Source: Chiridota heheva
Taxonomy: Eukaryota; Echinodermata; Holothuroidea; Apodida; Chiridotidae
Length of the DNA: 64,000 nt
Assembly: GCA_020152595.1 (NCBI GenBank)
Contig: JAIGNY010002236.1
Location: 1,247,501 to 1,311,500, forward strand
Direction: 5' to 3'
The notes beneath the pieces were generated by a model. That model did no database searches, was not told where the DNA came from, and was given only the letters and a program-made list of their open reading frames with translations. The position numbers and the translations under genes are program-made. Shown here piece after piece: positions 11,641-23,400 of the stretch (its first letter is position 1; each line of letters opens with the position of its first letter).

Positions 11641-12100
11641 CATCTTCACTTTAAATCACACGTCCACTACAACAAGCGCTGACACAGTTGATGTTTCTTA
11701 ATTAATTGCGTAAGGTTACCCAAGACAATGATGTGTACCTGCCATGTCGGTTTCTGTTCTGCACGTATCAAACTCGAACGATGTCTTTTTATGTGTAATG
11801 TCCCCATCGTGCTGCTCTCGCGTATCAGTCTCTGTGATAGGAACGATCGATAAGATGAGTTTTTGGCATATACATTGGTGTTTCCTCTTCTTCTTCTTCT
11901 TCACGAGTCACAGGGATTTCTTCTTCACGAGTCACAGGGATTTCTTTCTCGACGTCTCTCTTTTGATTAAAACGTTGAAGTTATTCCTATATCTCTCTAT
12001 AACTGACCAACTCTTGTGAAACGTTGATCCGTGATAATCCTTCGATAAATGCTTTACATTCGATCGAACTAAAAGTTTTTTGGAAACGGATTGCATCATT
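11641..12100. other. Polinton interior between integrase and polymerase
   Basis: Non-coding in appearance, with a CTTCTTCTTCTTCTTC run and a duplicated ACGAGTCACAGGGATTTCTT block at about 11901-11945. The frames here are not recognised. Confidence 0.4.
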
Positions 12101-12966
12101 TATCAAATCTACCACGTGACTCCTGGGTACGACTTGACCCTCGACCCCGCGAAGCGACCATTTCATCTCACGTAATTAGTAAGAATGAGGAAAAGCGAGC
12201 GTTTGCTAAACTGATGCTCAACTCCTTTTGGGAAAGTTCGGACAGCGAAGTGCACTTTTCAAGATGGAATTTGTCAACATTTTTGAGAAATTCTACATGC
12301 TGTTGACGGACAAATTGAAAGAAGTGAAATACGTGCAGTCTCACGATGAGTTCACCGCCTGCATCCAATAGGTTGACACGAACAAGTACGTTGAAGTATC
12401 GCCCAACACGAACATTTTCAATGCAGCTTATACCTTGGCTCATGCCCGACTCAATCTCTACACTTACATAGAGCGATTGGGGGAGCATGTCCCCTACTTT
12501 GACATGGATTCCGTGAGTTACGTCAGTCGACCCGGAACCTACAATCCACCCCTCGGAACCTTTCTCGGGGACATGACAGACAAGCTGGAGAAACCTTACG
12601 GTGCTGGGAGCTACATCACCGATTTTGTTTCCGGAGGCCCAAATAACTATGCTTACAAAGTACGTTAAACTAGAACAGGTGCTGTCGTTGTTTGGGAGTG
12701 CAAAGTCAGAGGCATCATGTTGGACCATAACGCCATTTAATTGGTCAACTTCGAGGCGATGATCAACATGGTAAATCATGTGGATCCTAGAACAGGCCGA
12801 GCCTGGGAGGACGACGAAGAACTCATTATTCCTGTCCGTTATCCACGCAGCATTAGGAGAGAAGGTCCGGGCAGAGTTCTCACCAGATCCATTACCAAGG
12901 ATTACAGACTGGTCTACGACAAACGAATCATCCAAACAGATATTTCGTCCCTCCCATACGGTTATT
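12101..12966 (+). pseudogene. Polinton protein-primed DNA polymerase B remnant
   Basis: The piece includes LMLNSFW near 12210, the tract LNLYTYIERLGEHVPYFDMD at about 12450-12505 with the catalytic 'Y.D.DS' motif, and PLGTFLGDMTD and YITDFVSGGPNNYAYK at 12550-12660. These are the C-terminal polymerase motifs of protein-primed family B enzymes in Polintons, which normally exceed 1,000 residues; only the C-terminal fifth or so remains. It runs opposite to the capsid and integrase genes, which fits Polinton gene order. It is broken. Confidence 0.75.
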
Positions 12967-13715
12967 GAAAGAGCGCCACCACTAACACTCCAACGTCATC
13001 TTTGCTCTGATTGGTCAAAAAAGAACATAAAAGAGGTAGATGAGAGTTGTGTTGACTCATTTTTCTTTGAAAGCCAACCATGAGTATTCTAAACGACGAA
13101 GAGGCATTTGTGTGGAATCGCTTATGGTGGCCTACGCTTGCAAAAAGTCTACGTCAAAAAGCCACAGAGTATGGAAATTTTACTGTTTGAGTGCTGAAAC
13201 TGGATATAAAGAAAAGCACTTGGATCCCGTGTATTTTCACCTGTGCTTCATCTCGATTCTGAGAAAGGATCACACAGAGGCGATGCTAAAGATTTTGCGA
13301 AACTTTAGTTTGTAAATTGTACAGAGATGGAGAAATGTACGCCTTCATGTCAGAACCTTTTCATGCCTTGTTGGAAAAAAACGATGTAACAGTCCGTATT
13401 GAAAATATGATCATTGATAACAGATCTTCAAGCCATATATGTTCTGAACCTTCATTTAGAAAGAGCACCACTATTAACATTGTGACATCATTGTTACTTT
13501 GCTCTGATTGGTCAAAAAGAACATAAAATGGGAAGCATCGTCAAAGTTTGATTCATTCTTTCATCAGACAGCAAAGAAACAAAACCATAGATACAGAAAG
13601 AGCGCCACCATTGACATTGTGTTGTCATTATTGCTTTGTTTTGATTGGTCCAAAAAGAACATGAAAAAGGAAGCATTGTCGAAGTTTGATTCATTCTTAT
13701 CAGACATCAAGGAAC
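12967..13715 (+). promoter_or_regulatory. Three promoter-like repeat modules within the Polinton
   Basis: A ~115-bp module starting GAAAGAGCGCCACCA recurs at 12967, 13459 and 13596. Each has TGATTGGTC (an inverted CCAAT box) followed directly by a TATA-like AAAAGAACATAAAA. In the first copy an ATG in good context (ACCATG, 13081) follows about 50 bp later and opens a short frame beginning MSILNDEEAFVW. The arrangement suggests one reusable late-type promoter in front of several small Polinton genes. This is inference from motif order only. Confidence 0.4.
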
Positions 13716-13740
13716 ATGGAAGGCATTAAAATATCATTCC

Positions 13741-15270
13741 ACATTTTGCACATACAGTACAGAATGGCAAATAAAATAAGTTTGAAGATATAAAGGAGCA
13801 TGTAACGGAGACAAAAAAGTATCATGTTTACAACTTCAGTCCCACTTAAAACTGCATGCAAATACTTTAATGTGATGCGTACATAAGGTGTAAAAACAAA
13901 TGTTTGTTTGCCATTTCTTGTGGAAAATTGTAAGGGAGTCTTGGCTATTCAAAATGTAATGTTTCATTGCAAGGAAGTTTTGCAAACCTTAATGCTTCTA
14001 AACTACCATAAAAAAGGTGGGAAAACCCTCAGGTTAAAGTATCAAGAACATTTATAAAACAATTAAATTAAAACACTTCACTTTATTTTCAGATTGTTGG
14101 TTCCTTTTATTTTGCTCAGTTTTTATATCTCACCTATGTTTTGTGTGTGAATTGGGATTTTCTTTCCCTCACCTAAAACACTCGTTACAAACAAGCAGAA
14201 GACAACTTTGTATTCTTAAGCTCTTGTGCGTGGTGGGCTTCATTTTTTCTGCAGTAACAGCAACATTTAACAGGCCAAAGTGGGTGCCACGTCAATTTGT
14301 AGGGATTTTTATGAAGCGTATGGATTTTTGAAGAAAAAAAACCCGACGGCCCCTATTTTTCAGTGAATTAGGGGTGGCAGAGGAAGGGCAAACAACAACT
14401 TTTGTTAAGCCCAATAGTACAACCTTCCTTAGAAATTACTCTGAAGTTCAAAATCAATTATAGGTTTAAACCTTCAATTAAAAAATGTACTGTACAACGT
14501 AATTTTGTCAAAAAGTTGTACCTCCTCATTGAAAAACCCTGGGTCCGCCACTGACTACAACTTAATATAACAAAAAACATAGCATTTGAGGAACACAGCT
14601 ATTTACATCAGATATTGTACCTATTAAAGTACCAAGTAGTTTAAATCAAAATTTGTGACAGTAATATACTTGGGCCGTATATTATATTAAGCGCAGAACC
14701 AGCCGGCAGTATGTTATAAGCCTAGCACGTTGAAAAAAACTGAAAATAGTGTGAAAATCTTCTTTCGGCATGGTTCTATATTACTATTTTTCTAAAATTA
14801 TTAAAAATAAAAATCTTTATACGCAGGATGATGTTTTGGAATGGTGAATTAAAACCCTATCTGCTGAAAAAATTACAAAGAAAGTGAAAATTCTTTGGCC
14901 CTTTGCACGTTTCTTTGCTTACTCTTTCTTTGCTTACTCTTTCTTTGTGTGGGGTCCCCTGTGATGGAGCTTACACCTATCAGAACCGTAAAGTTGTGTT
15001 TTTAACCACTTGCACCTTCTCATCTGAGGCACTAATTCTACTTTCTGACTTCACTCATATTGGATTCAGGGATCCAGGTTTTGGCCTAGAATTCTGGGTG
15101 CTATTTTAAGGGACATGGTAAATAGACACCAAATTTGAAATGCATGCCAAGTGGCCTTAATATGTTATATCTGACTCCTGAAAGGCACACAGAAGGTCTT
15201 CCTTGCAACGTTACAAGCTCTGCAGTCTGGAGCAATATTTGTGCCAGATTGGAGGGTTGAGGGAGTGGGG
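13741..15270. other. No gene recognised
   Basis: AT-rich DNA with the phrase CCCTGGGTCCGCCACTG at about 14547, a kind of sequence often found at ends of decayed non-autonomous elements. The frames at 14143-14331 and 14903-15109 have no domain. No RNA gene is seen. Confidence 0.4.
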
Positions 15271-15279
15271 TACAAGGTG

Positions 15280-15745
15280 ACAGTGGAAAAGGGTTTGGAA
15301 TTTGCTAAGGGTGCAGTAAGATTGGAATTTGAATTTGAGTGGGATGTGTGGTATCAGTGGGATTGGGAGTAGGATTGAGGGGGTGTGGCGTATTGGTGGG
15401 ATAGGGATTTGACAGGGGTGTGGGGTATCGGTGGGATTTGATGGGGTATGAGTGGGATTTGAGGGGTATGAGTAGGATTTGACGGGGTATGAATGGGATT
15501 TAAGGGGTATCAGTGGGATTTTAGGGGGTATCAGTGGGATTTGAGGGGGTATTAGTGGGATTTGAGAAGTATCAGTGGGATAGGAATTTGATGGGGGTAT
15601 GTGGTATCAGTGGGGACAGGAGTGGGATTTGAGGGGGTGCGGGTATCAGTGGGATTGGGATTTTAGGAAAGATGTGGGCATCAGTCATTTTTGGATTTAT
15701 TAGGTATAGAGATCAGTGAGATTTGGGGGTGGGAGTATAGATATG
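15280..15745 (+). repeat. G-rich degenerate minisatellite
   Basis: Irregular units of 20-35 bp built on GGGGTATCAGTGGGATTTGA. The + strand is G- and T-rich with many GGG or GGGG runs, so it could form G-quadruplexes. The register drifts, and no single unit length fits throughout. Confidence 0.75.
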
Positions 15746-16500
15746 AAAGAATGTTACTGACCCCCCTCCCCCATGTGCATATATATTTTGGAATCATCCA
15801 TTTATTTACATATATAAAATTTTCCATTGGAACCTGTGTACTTTAGGTTGAGAAGTATTGTAATTAATATACATGTACTTAATCTTCTAAATGTTTTAGT
15901 AAAATCTTGTGATAACAGTAAATTGCTAGAGAATCTAGGTTTTGTATTTTATATGATTTACTATATTTCTGTTTTATACAATGAATAAATTTTAAGCAAT
16001 TTTTGGGCTTTCATGCAAAAGTGAGAAAATATTAACAGCCTTTTTCCTAATATTGCACTTACTGATCTTATTGCAATTCTAGGAGTTTTTCACTATTTTT
16101 CAGATTTAATGTGAAGTGCTTCTAATTTCAGTAAAATTACTTGTTCTTTTTTTTTTTTTACTATTTGCTTTCTGTTTAATGCTTTTGTTTTGTATTTAAA
16201 TAAATTGAAGGGAAAATTAGAATAATAGAATTGAATATCAAATTTAAAGAAAAGGAATAATACATTTTTGTGTTTAGCACAGTATCATTTATGCTATAGT
16301 TTCAGCAAAGTTCATGAATTAAATTGCTGGTGTTGAACCAGTCTGGTATCCAAACAAACATGTCTGTAGGCTCTTTGCCAGGTCAACCATGGCTCCACCA
16401 GAGATTTCCATTTGGGAGGGGAGCACAGTAGTAAAGAAGAGAAAAATGGAGGGGGCGGGCACTAAACTCTAGCGTGGCATGGGGTTCAGGAGCCCACTAA
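15746..16500. other. No gene recognised
   Basis: AT-rich non-coding DNA with a poly-T tract near 16147. Nothing in any frame resembles a known protein. Confidence 0.4.
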
Positions 16501-17110
16501 AGGTGAAAGGTGAAGCTCTGGTAGGGGTGCATGGGGATCAGCCCCCAGAAGCTTTAAAGCTTTGAAGTTTAAATGTTAAAATCAACTCAGATAAGCATTT
16601 TGGTTACAATTTCTTAACAGGCAGGAAAAATAATTCTCCGAAAATTGAAACAATTCAGGCAAAAACCTGGGGTTTAGGGGTGAAGCTCTGGAGGGGGGGT
16701 CCAGGGATGAAGCTCTGGAAGTGGATCAGAGGCGAAGCTCTGGAAGGTTTGCAAATTTGGTGTTTTTGATACCCACAAATGGCATAAAATCAAACACAGA
16801 AGTTTAAGATTTAGATGAATGTAAAGAAGAAAATGATAGATTCTAAAGTTAAAATCAACTCAGATAAGCATTTAGGTTACCATTTCTAAACAGGTAAACA
16901 GGAAATTTACCCTGAAAAATGAGACAATTCGGGCAAAAAACCTTGGGTGCAGGGGTAAAATACCGAAAGCTCTGAAGATTTCATGTTTTTAAAACCACAA
17001 AATGGCTTCAAAACTGAAGACACAGAACATAATAATAGTTCAAATCTGAAGTTAAAATCAACAAAAGCAGGTACAGAAGAAATATCTTCTGAAAGTTAAG
17101 GAAATTAAGG
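16500..17110 (+). repeat. Diverged ~200-270-bp tandem repeat
   Basis: GTTAAAATCAACTCAGATAA occurs at 16575 and 16848, and a partial form at 17051. Each is followed by blocks around CAGGxAAxAxTT, GAxACAATTCxGGCAAAAA and CCxTGGGT. Short GGTGAAGCTCTGGxxGGGG motifs recur between them (16508, 16680, 16707, 16733). Non-coding. Confidence 0.6.
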
Positions 17111-17840
17111 TAAAATACTACTGGATATTTATTGTCCTCGAAAAAGTTACAAAAACGTGGAAAGTAAAGAAAAATTATCACCTACATTGCATGTTTTGCT
17201 GGTATTTTTTCACCAATTGTTTTGCCAAAATTGAATAAAAATACATTTTGAAGAAAAAAGATTATTATCTTCAGTCAAACACTCTGTACCCTCTTGAAAA
17301 TATTGGGCCCGTATAGATGCATTAGATCTTGCGCAACTTACAATTGTACAAACTATGATGAAGTTTGGTACAATCTTAAGGTGCATCTGTAAATTTTTGG
17401 TATTTTTGCGGCAATAAAATGGTGAAATCTGAAGTAAAATTCAAAATAAAGCTTTAGCAAAGAGATTTATTGAAACACTGACCAAAATTTGAGTTTTCTT
17501 TTATTAATGTACAAATTAGAATATGAAATAAATAATTATTCAGACTGTTGAATTTGAGGTTGGGTAAGGAAAAAGGGATGGAAAATGTTTGTAAACAAAG
17601 TGATCTGTGAATGATTTTTAATGCTGTTTTTTTTCGTTTGGGTGAGGGGACTCATCAAAAATTTGAGGAAGCACCCCTCACCCTTAGTGACATCACTGCA
17701 GGGAAAACCATTTGTACTTCTGACAGCAGATATCTATTTGTAATATATGCCCACTAGCAAGTTTTAGATTTATTATTTCACTAATCAGTAACAACAAAAT
17801 AAATTATTTCTGAAGAAATAAATTTCTTCATGAAGAATAG
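17111..17840. other. No gene recognised
   Basis: AT-rich DNA without a supported coding frame. The phrase GAAGCACCCCTCACCCTTAG near 17668 looks like the end of a decayed mobile element, but no partner end is found. Confidence 0.35.
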
Positions 17841-17844
17841 CTTT

Positions 17845-20165
17845 TAGTCATTCATTAACTGCCCACTAGATGAGTTATTATCAGGTTTTAGTCATTCATT
17901 AACTGTCCACTAGATGAGTTATTATCAGGTTTTAGTCATTCATTAACTGTCCACTAGATGAGTTATTATCAGGTTTTAGTCATTCATTAACTGTCCACTA
18001 GATGAGTTATTATCAGGGCTTAGTCATTCATTAACTGTCCACTAGATGAGTTATTATCAGGTTTTAGTCATTCATTAACTGTCTACTAGATGAGTTATTA
18101 TCAGGTTTTAGTCATTCATTAAATGTCTACTAGATGAGTTATTATCAGGGTCTAATCATTCATTAACTGTCCACTAGATGAATTATCATCAGGTTATAGT
18201 CATTCATTAACTGTCTACTAAATGAGTTATTTATTATCAGGGTTTAATCATTCATTAACTGTCTACTAGATGAGTTATTATCAGGTTTTAGTCATTCATT
18301 AACTGTCTACTAGATGAGTTATTGTAAGGGTTTAGTCATTCATTAATTGTCTACTAGATGAGTTATTATCAGGTTTAAGTCATTCATTAAATGTCTACTA
18401 GATGAGTTATTATCAGGGTTTAACTATTTATTAACTGCCCATTAGATGAGTTATTATCAGGTTTTAATCATTCATTAACTGCCTACTAGATGAGTTATAA
18501 TCAGCTTTTAGTCATTCATTAACTGCCCACTAGATGAGTTATAATCAGCTTTTAGTCATTCATTAACTGCCCACTAGATGAGTTATTATCAGGGCTTAGT
18601 CATTCATTAACTGTCCACTAGATGAGTTATTATCAGGTTTTAGTCATTCATTAACTGTCCACTAAATGAGTTATTATCAGATTTTGTTCATTCATTATTG
18701 CCCAATTATCAGGGTTTAATCATTCATTAACTGCCCACTAGATGAGTTATTATCAGGCTTTAGTCATTTATTAACTGTCTACTAGATGAGTTATTATCAG
18801 GGCTTAGTCATTCATTAACTGTCCACTAGATGAGTTATTATCAGGTTTTAGTCATTCATTAACTGTCTACTAGATGAGTTATTTATTATCAGGTTTTAAT
18901 CATTCATTAACTGCCCACTAGATGAGTTATTATCAGGTTTTAGTCATTCATTAAATGTCTACTAGATGAGTTATTATCAGGGTTTAACTATTTATTAACT
19001 GCCCATTAGATGAGTTATTATCAGGTTTTAATCATTCATTAACTGCCTACTAGATGAGTTATTATCAGGGCTTAGTCATTCATTAACTGTCCACTAGATG
19101 AGTTATTATCAGGTTTTAGTCATTTATTAACTGTCTACTAGATGAGTTATTATCAGGGCTTAGTCATTCATTAACTGTCCACTAGATGAATTATCATCAG
19201 GTTATAGTCATTCATTAACTGTCTACTAGATAGAGTTATTTTTTATCAGGGTTTAATCATTCATTAACTGCCCACTAGATGAGTTATTATCAGGTTTTAG
19301 TCATTCATTAACTGTCTACTAGATGAGTTATTGTAAGGGTTTAGTCATTCATTAATTGTCTACTAGATGAGTTATTATCAGGTTTTAGTCATTCATTAAA
19401 TGTCTACTAGATGAGTTATTATCAGGGTTTAACTATTTATTAACTGCCCATTAGATGAGTTATTATCAGGTTTTAATCATTCATTAACTGCCTACTAGAT
19501 GAGTTATAATCAGCTTTTAGTCATTCATTAACTGCCTACTAGATGAGTTATTATCAGGGCTTAGTCATTCATTAACTGTCCACTAGATGAGTTATTATTA
19601 GGTTTTAGTCATTCATTAACTGTCCACTAAATGAGTTATTATCAGATTTTGTTCATTCATTATTGCCCAATTATCAGGGTTTAATCATTCATTAACTGCC
19701 CACTAGATGAGTTATTATCAGGTTTTAGTCATTCATTAAATGTCTACTAGATGAGTTATTATCAGGGTCTAATCATTCATTAACTGCCCACTAGATAAGT
19801 TATTATCAGGTTTTAGTCATTCATTAAATGTCTACTAGATGAGTTATTATCAGGTTTAAGTCATTCATTAAATGTCTACTAGATGAGTTATTATCAGGGC
19901 TTAGTCATTCATTAACTGTCCACTAGATGAGTTATTATCAGGTTTTAGTCATTCATTAACTGTCTACTAGATGAGTTATTATCAGGTTTTAGTCATTCAT
20001 TAAATGTCTACTAGATGAGTTATTATCAGGGTCTAATCATTCATTAACTGCCCACTAGATAAGTTATTATCAGGTTTTAGTCATTTATTAAATGTCTACT
20101 AGATGAGTTATTATCAGGTTTAAGTCATTCATTAACTGCCCACTAGATGAGTAGTTATCAGGTTG
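17845..20165 (+). repeat. 44-bp minisatellite with higher-order structure, ~53 units
   Basis: The unit begins TTTTAGTCATTCATTAACTG, continues TCCACTAGATGAGTT and ends ATTATCAGG (44 bp). Marked variants recur at long distance. A shortened unit with ATTTTGTTCATTC lies at 18681 and 19646 (965 bp apart). A unit with ATTGTAAGGG lies at 18321 and 19330 (1,009 bp). A longer unit with a duplicated TTATT lies near 18220 and 19230. These spacings are 22-23 units, so a block of about 1 kb was itself duplicated. The array ends 194 bp before the first supported exon of the zinc-finger-PhnX gene. Confidence 0.95.
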
Positions 20166-20358
20166 AGATGATGAATCATCCAGGAATTCCTGTTTTAACA
20201 CAAAATAAGAAAGGAGGCCTTGTTAGTAACCAATGTTTTCAGCCTGCAAGTACTAGACTTCTGAACTCTTTTTCTTGCAAACATATTTTACATATAGATA
20301 AGATTGTCTATCCCTTAATTTGATATATAATTTTCATTCTTTTATAATTTACTTTCAG

Positions 20359-20454
20359 GTGTAGGTGTAGGAACAGAGGTAATGCAGCAGTCTGTAGAGA
20401 CAGTGACGTCATCTAATAGCAAGGAAAAGAAATCGGGAAAGCAGACGGTTAAAG
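20359..20454 (+). CDS. Upstream coding exon A (low-complexity, Ser/Lys-rich)
   Basis: The exon lies between a good acceptor (a T-rich tract ending TTACTTTCAG) and a strong donor (AAAG/GTAAGT). It starts with two bases of a split codon and ends with one, so it is 96 nt and symmetric (phase 1-1). The 31 full codons read as a glycine/valine start, then a Ser/Thr segment and the basic run [12 protein letters not shown]. An in-frame ATG at about 20380 could start translation, otherwise an earlier exon must exist. There is no domain. The frame continues without a stop into the zinc-finger exon 14.65 kb away. It could instead belong to another gene or to an untranslated leader. Confidence 0.5.
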
Positions 20455-23400
20455 GTAAGTCTTAAGGTTTTACCATTGGGTACCCATTATAAAAGGAAAG
20501 GTATCGGCCAATAAATAAATTCAGAAGTGAATGCTGCCGTGCTGGTAATCTGTGATGTTATCATTTCCAAGAGTCCAGTGTGACATAGAGTTTGAGGAAG
20601 CTTTGGCTTATAGTTTTGTATTTGTCTGTTCAAAGTGTACAAGGTTAAAGGCTTTGAAATTTAAACTTTCTGGTTGTAGTTGTATTGTTTTAAAAGTTAA
20701 TGCCAGTGTGCAGACTGAGTTTTGTGGCTTAGATGTGGGTAGTCAGACATGTGATGTTGATAATTCTTTGGGTGAGTAATTTAATAGGGGTTCTCTTCAG
20801 GTAGATAGTCTTGGATCAGTTTCTGTTGACAGGCCTGATGTAGGGTTGTCTGTAGTTGATGATTGTACAGGTACCATTGGTCGTGAGATTGTTGATTCGT
20901 CTGGTACGTTGCCTGTGGATTCTCTTAGAGATAAGGTGTTATGGATAGGGGATTCACTTGTTAGGTTTGTTAGGTATATTGACACATAGTTTTGTGGAGT
21001 AGATCGTAGTAGAAAGATTAGGCTGTGTCTTCCAGGGGCTAGGGTTGATGATGTTAGTTCTCGTGTTGAGACTTTATGTAAGGGTGCAGATACTGTTGTA
21101 GTTGCAATTGGTACAAATGATATTTCAAGAAGACTGTTGATTCTGTTAGGCGTAGTTTCATGAATTTGTTATTCAAGTTGAAGGACACAGGTTGTAAGGT
21201 TATAGTTGGTGGTCTGTTGCTGCATAGGGGTAGTTCCTTCATGATTGATAAGATGGTGTTGATCAATATTTGGCTGGAGAGTATTTGTGGTCTGTTTGAG
21301 TTCGGTTTTGTAAATTTCTGGCATAAATATGAATCTCGGGTTGATTGGTTCATGAGAGATGGTTTGCATTTAACTAAGAAAGGTACTTTTGTTCTTGCAT
21401 GCTAGGGGTGTTAATAGGGCAATTAAGGATCTGAGTCCTTTAAACTAGTCACGGGTGAGAGTTTAAACCCCCTGTCAGGCATGTTTCTGGGGATAGGGAT
21501 TGTTCTAGTGGTAGAATTAAGGTTATGTTTTCAAATGTTCGTAGCATTTTGAATAAGCTTGATGAGCTTCTGGCTGAAGTTTCAATTAGTAGACCTGATA
21601 TAATTTGTATTACTGAGAGTTGGATTTATAGCGAAATAAGTGATTCAGAGATACATATTCCAGGTAACTCAGTTTTCAGGCCGACAGATTAGATATTCTC
21701 AATGGTAGACGAGGTGGTGTTTTACTGTTTGCGAAAGACAAGTATAGATAGGACTGCTCAGTTTTCTTTTGGTTTTTCAAATTGCCTACAGTGTGAGCGA
21801 TGGCGATGTTGGTAGTTTAGTGGTTGTTGGTGTTGTGTATAGATCACCAAATTCTAGTCCTGCAAACAAATAGAAATTGCTTGACTGCTTCAGGAAAGTT
21901 GCTTCTAGGAGGGTGATTGTTTTTGGGGAGTTTAATTTTCCAGACATTGGTTGGAATCTTTGTACTAGTGGTCCACATGGTAAAGATTATTTGGAAGCTG
22001 TATCTGACTGTTTTTTTCACTCAGCATGTATTGTTTCCCACGTGTGGTAGGAATTGTCTTGATTTGATTTTCAGTAGTGAAGAAAGTATGGTTAAAAATG
22101 TGCTAAGTAGCGGTAAGGTAGGGTGTAGCGATCATGACCTCATTAGTTTTGATCTGTTTTGTTTCACAAAGGCTTCTCCAGCTAATAAACTGGTTTTAGA
22201 TTTTAAGATTGCTGACTTTGCTGCACTTCAGGATAATTTGTCATTTGATTGGACTTCTTTGCTCTGTGACTTACTGTAGATCCTTCTAAAGCATGGGACG
22301 TTTTTACGAACTATAGTTTTGGAGGGTGTAAAAAGGTTTGTCCCATTAAAGAAAGTCTGTTGGCATAATCGGCCGGTGTGGATGTCTCGGGAGGTTTTGC
22401 AGGCTGTTCGGAAAAAGAAGAAGTTGTGGCATTGTTATAAACACAGTGGGTGTCCTGCAGAGTTTGCTAGGTATAAGGATCATGAAAAGTTCACAAAGGG
22501 TTTGATAAAGTGCTTTGTGAAAAAAGTTGTTCAAAGAGGTTAAGATTAATCCTAAGTCATTTCCTTCATATGTTCGCTCAAAGCAAAAAAGCAAGGAGGT
22601 TGTTGGTTCCCTTTAGGGTAATGATGGTGTTACTATCAATAGTGGTAAGGATATGGCTGAGGTTTTAAATGACTACTTTGTGTCTGTTTTGACTAAGGAT
22701 TCCCCTGCTGATGATGTGGATTATCTTAGTGTGCATTCTCCAGTATCCATTGAGAATGTTTATTTTTTAGTTGATTTTGTGTCTAAGAAGTTGAAGGGTT
22801 TGAATTCAAATAAAGCTCCCGGTCCAGATGGTATACATGCTGCTGTCTTACGTGAGTGTTCTGATGTTCTTTCTGTTCCTCTGAGTATTATCTTTTCAAA
22901 GTGCTTTGATGTTGGTGTTGTTCCTAGTGATTGGAAAATTGCTAATGTCATTCTTATTTTTAAAAACAGTGACTACAGTTTGCCTTGTAATTATAGGCCA
23001 GTGAGTCTTACTAGTGTTGTGTGCAAGGTCATGGAGTCCATTGTTAAGGATGTTGTGCTAGATCATTTACTGGTCAATAGTTTGTTGAATTTGTCCCAGC
23101 ATGGGTTCTTACCTAAGAGGTCTTGTGTTTCTAATTTATTGAAGTTTCTTGATGATGTTACCAAACTAGTTTATTCTGGTCATAATGTGGATGTTATCTA
23201 TTTAGATTTCCAAAAAGCATTTGCTAAGGTTCCATTAGGCAGGTTCATGATGAAAACAAGAGTACTTGGTGTGGAGGGAAAGTGTGCTAGTTGACAGTTG
23301 GTTAGAAGACAGGTCACAAAGAGTTGTCGTTAATGGTGAAGTATCTCCATGGAAGAAGGTTACAAGTGGTGTTCCTCAGGGTTCTGTATTGGGTCCGCTT

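Larger units (their letters stand above)
7210..13740. mobile_element. Decayed Polinton (Maverick)
   Basis: A block of about 6.5 kb holds remains of the Polinton gene set: a double-jelly-roll major capsid, a pX-like protein, minor capsid copies and a retroviral-type integrase on the minus strand, and a protein-primed family B DNA polymerase fragment on the plus strand. Complete Polintons are usually 15-20 kb, so this copy is also strongly reduced. It is a fossil: I judge ten or more breaks overall. Terminal inverted repeats were not recognised, so both ends are approximate. Base composition is closer to 45 percent GC, richer than the flanks. It is probably old, but the capsid frame is still readable over about 150 codons. 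Confidence 0.8.

Noticed and set aside
14143-15109. Small frames at 14143-14331 and 14903-15109, the first with a hydrophobic stretch, as a possible first exon of the PhnX gene
   Set aside because: No phase-1 donor in frame with exon A and no recognisable content; the 5' end of the gene remains unknown.
17845-20165. Array considered as a CRISPR-like structure
   Set aside because: The whole 44-bp unit repeats with no unique spacers, and the context is a eukaryotic intron or flank.
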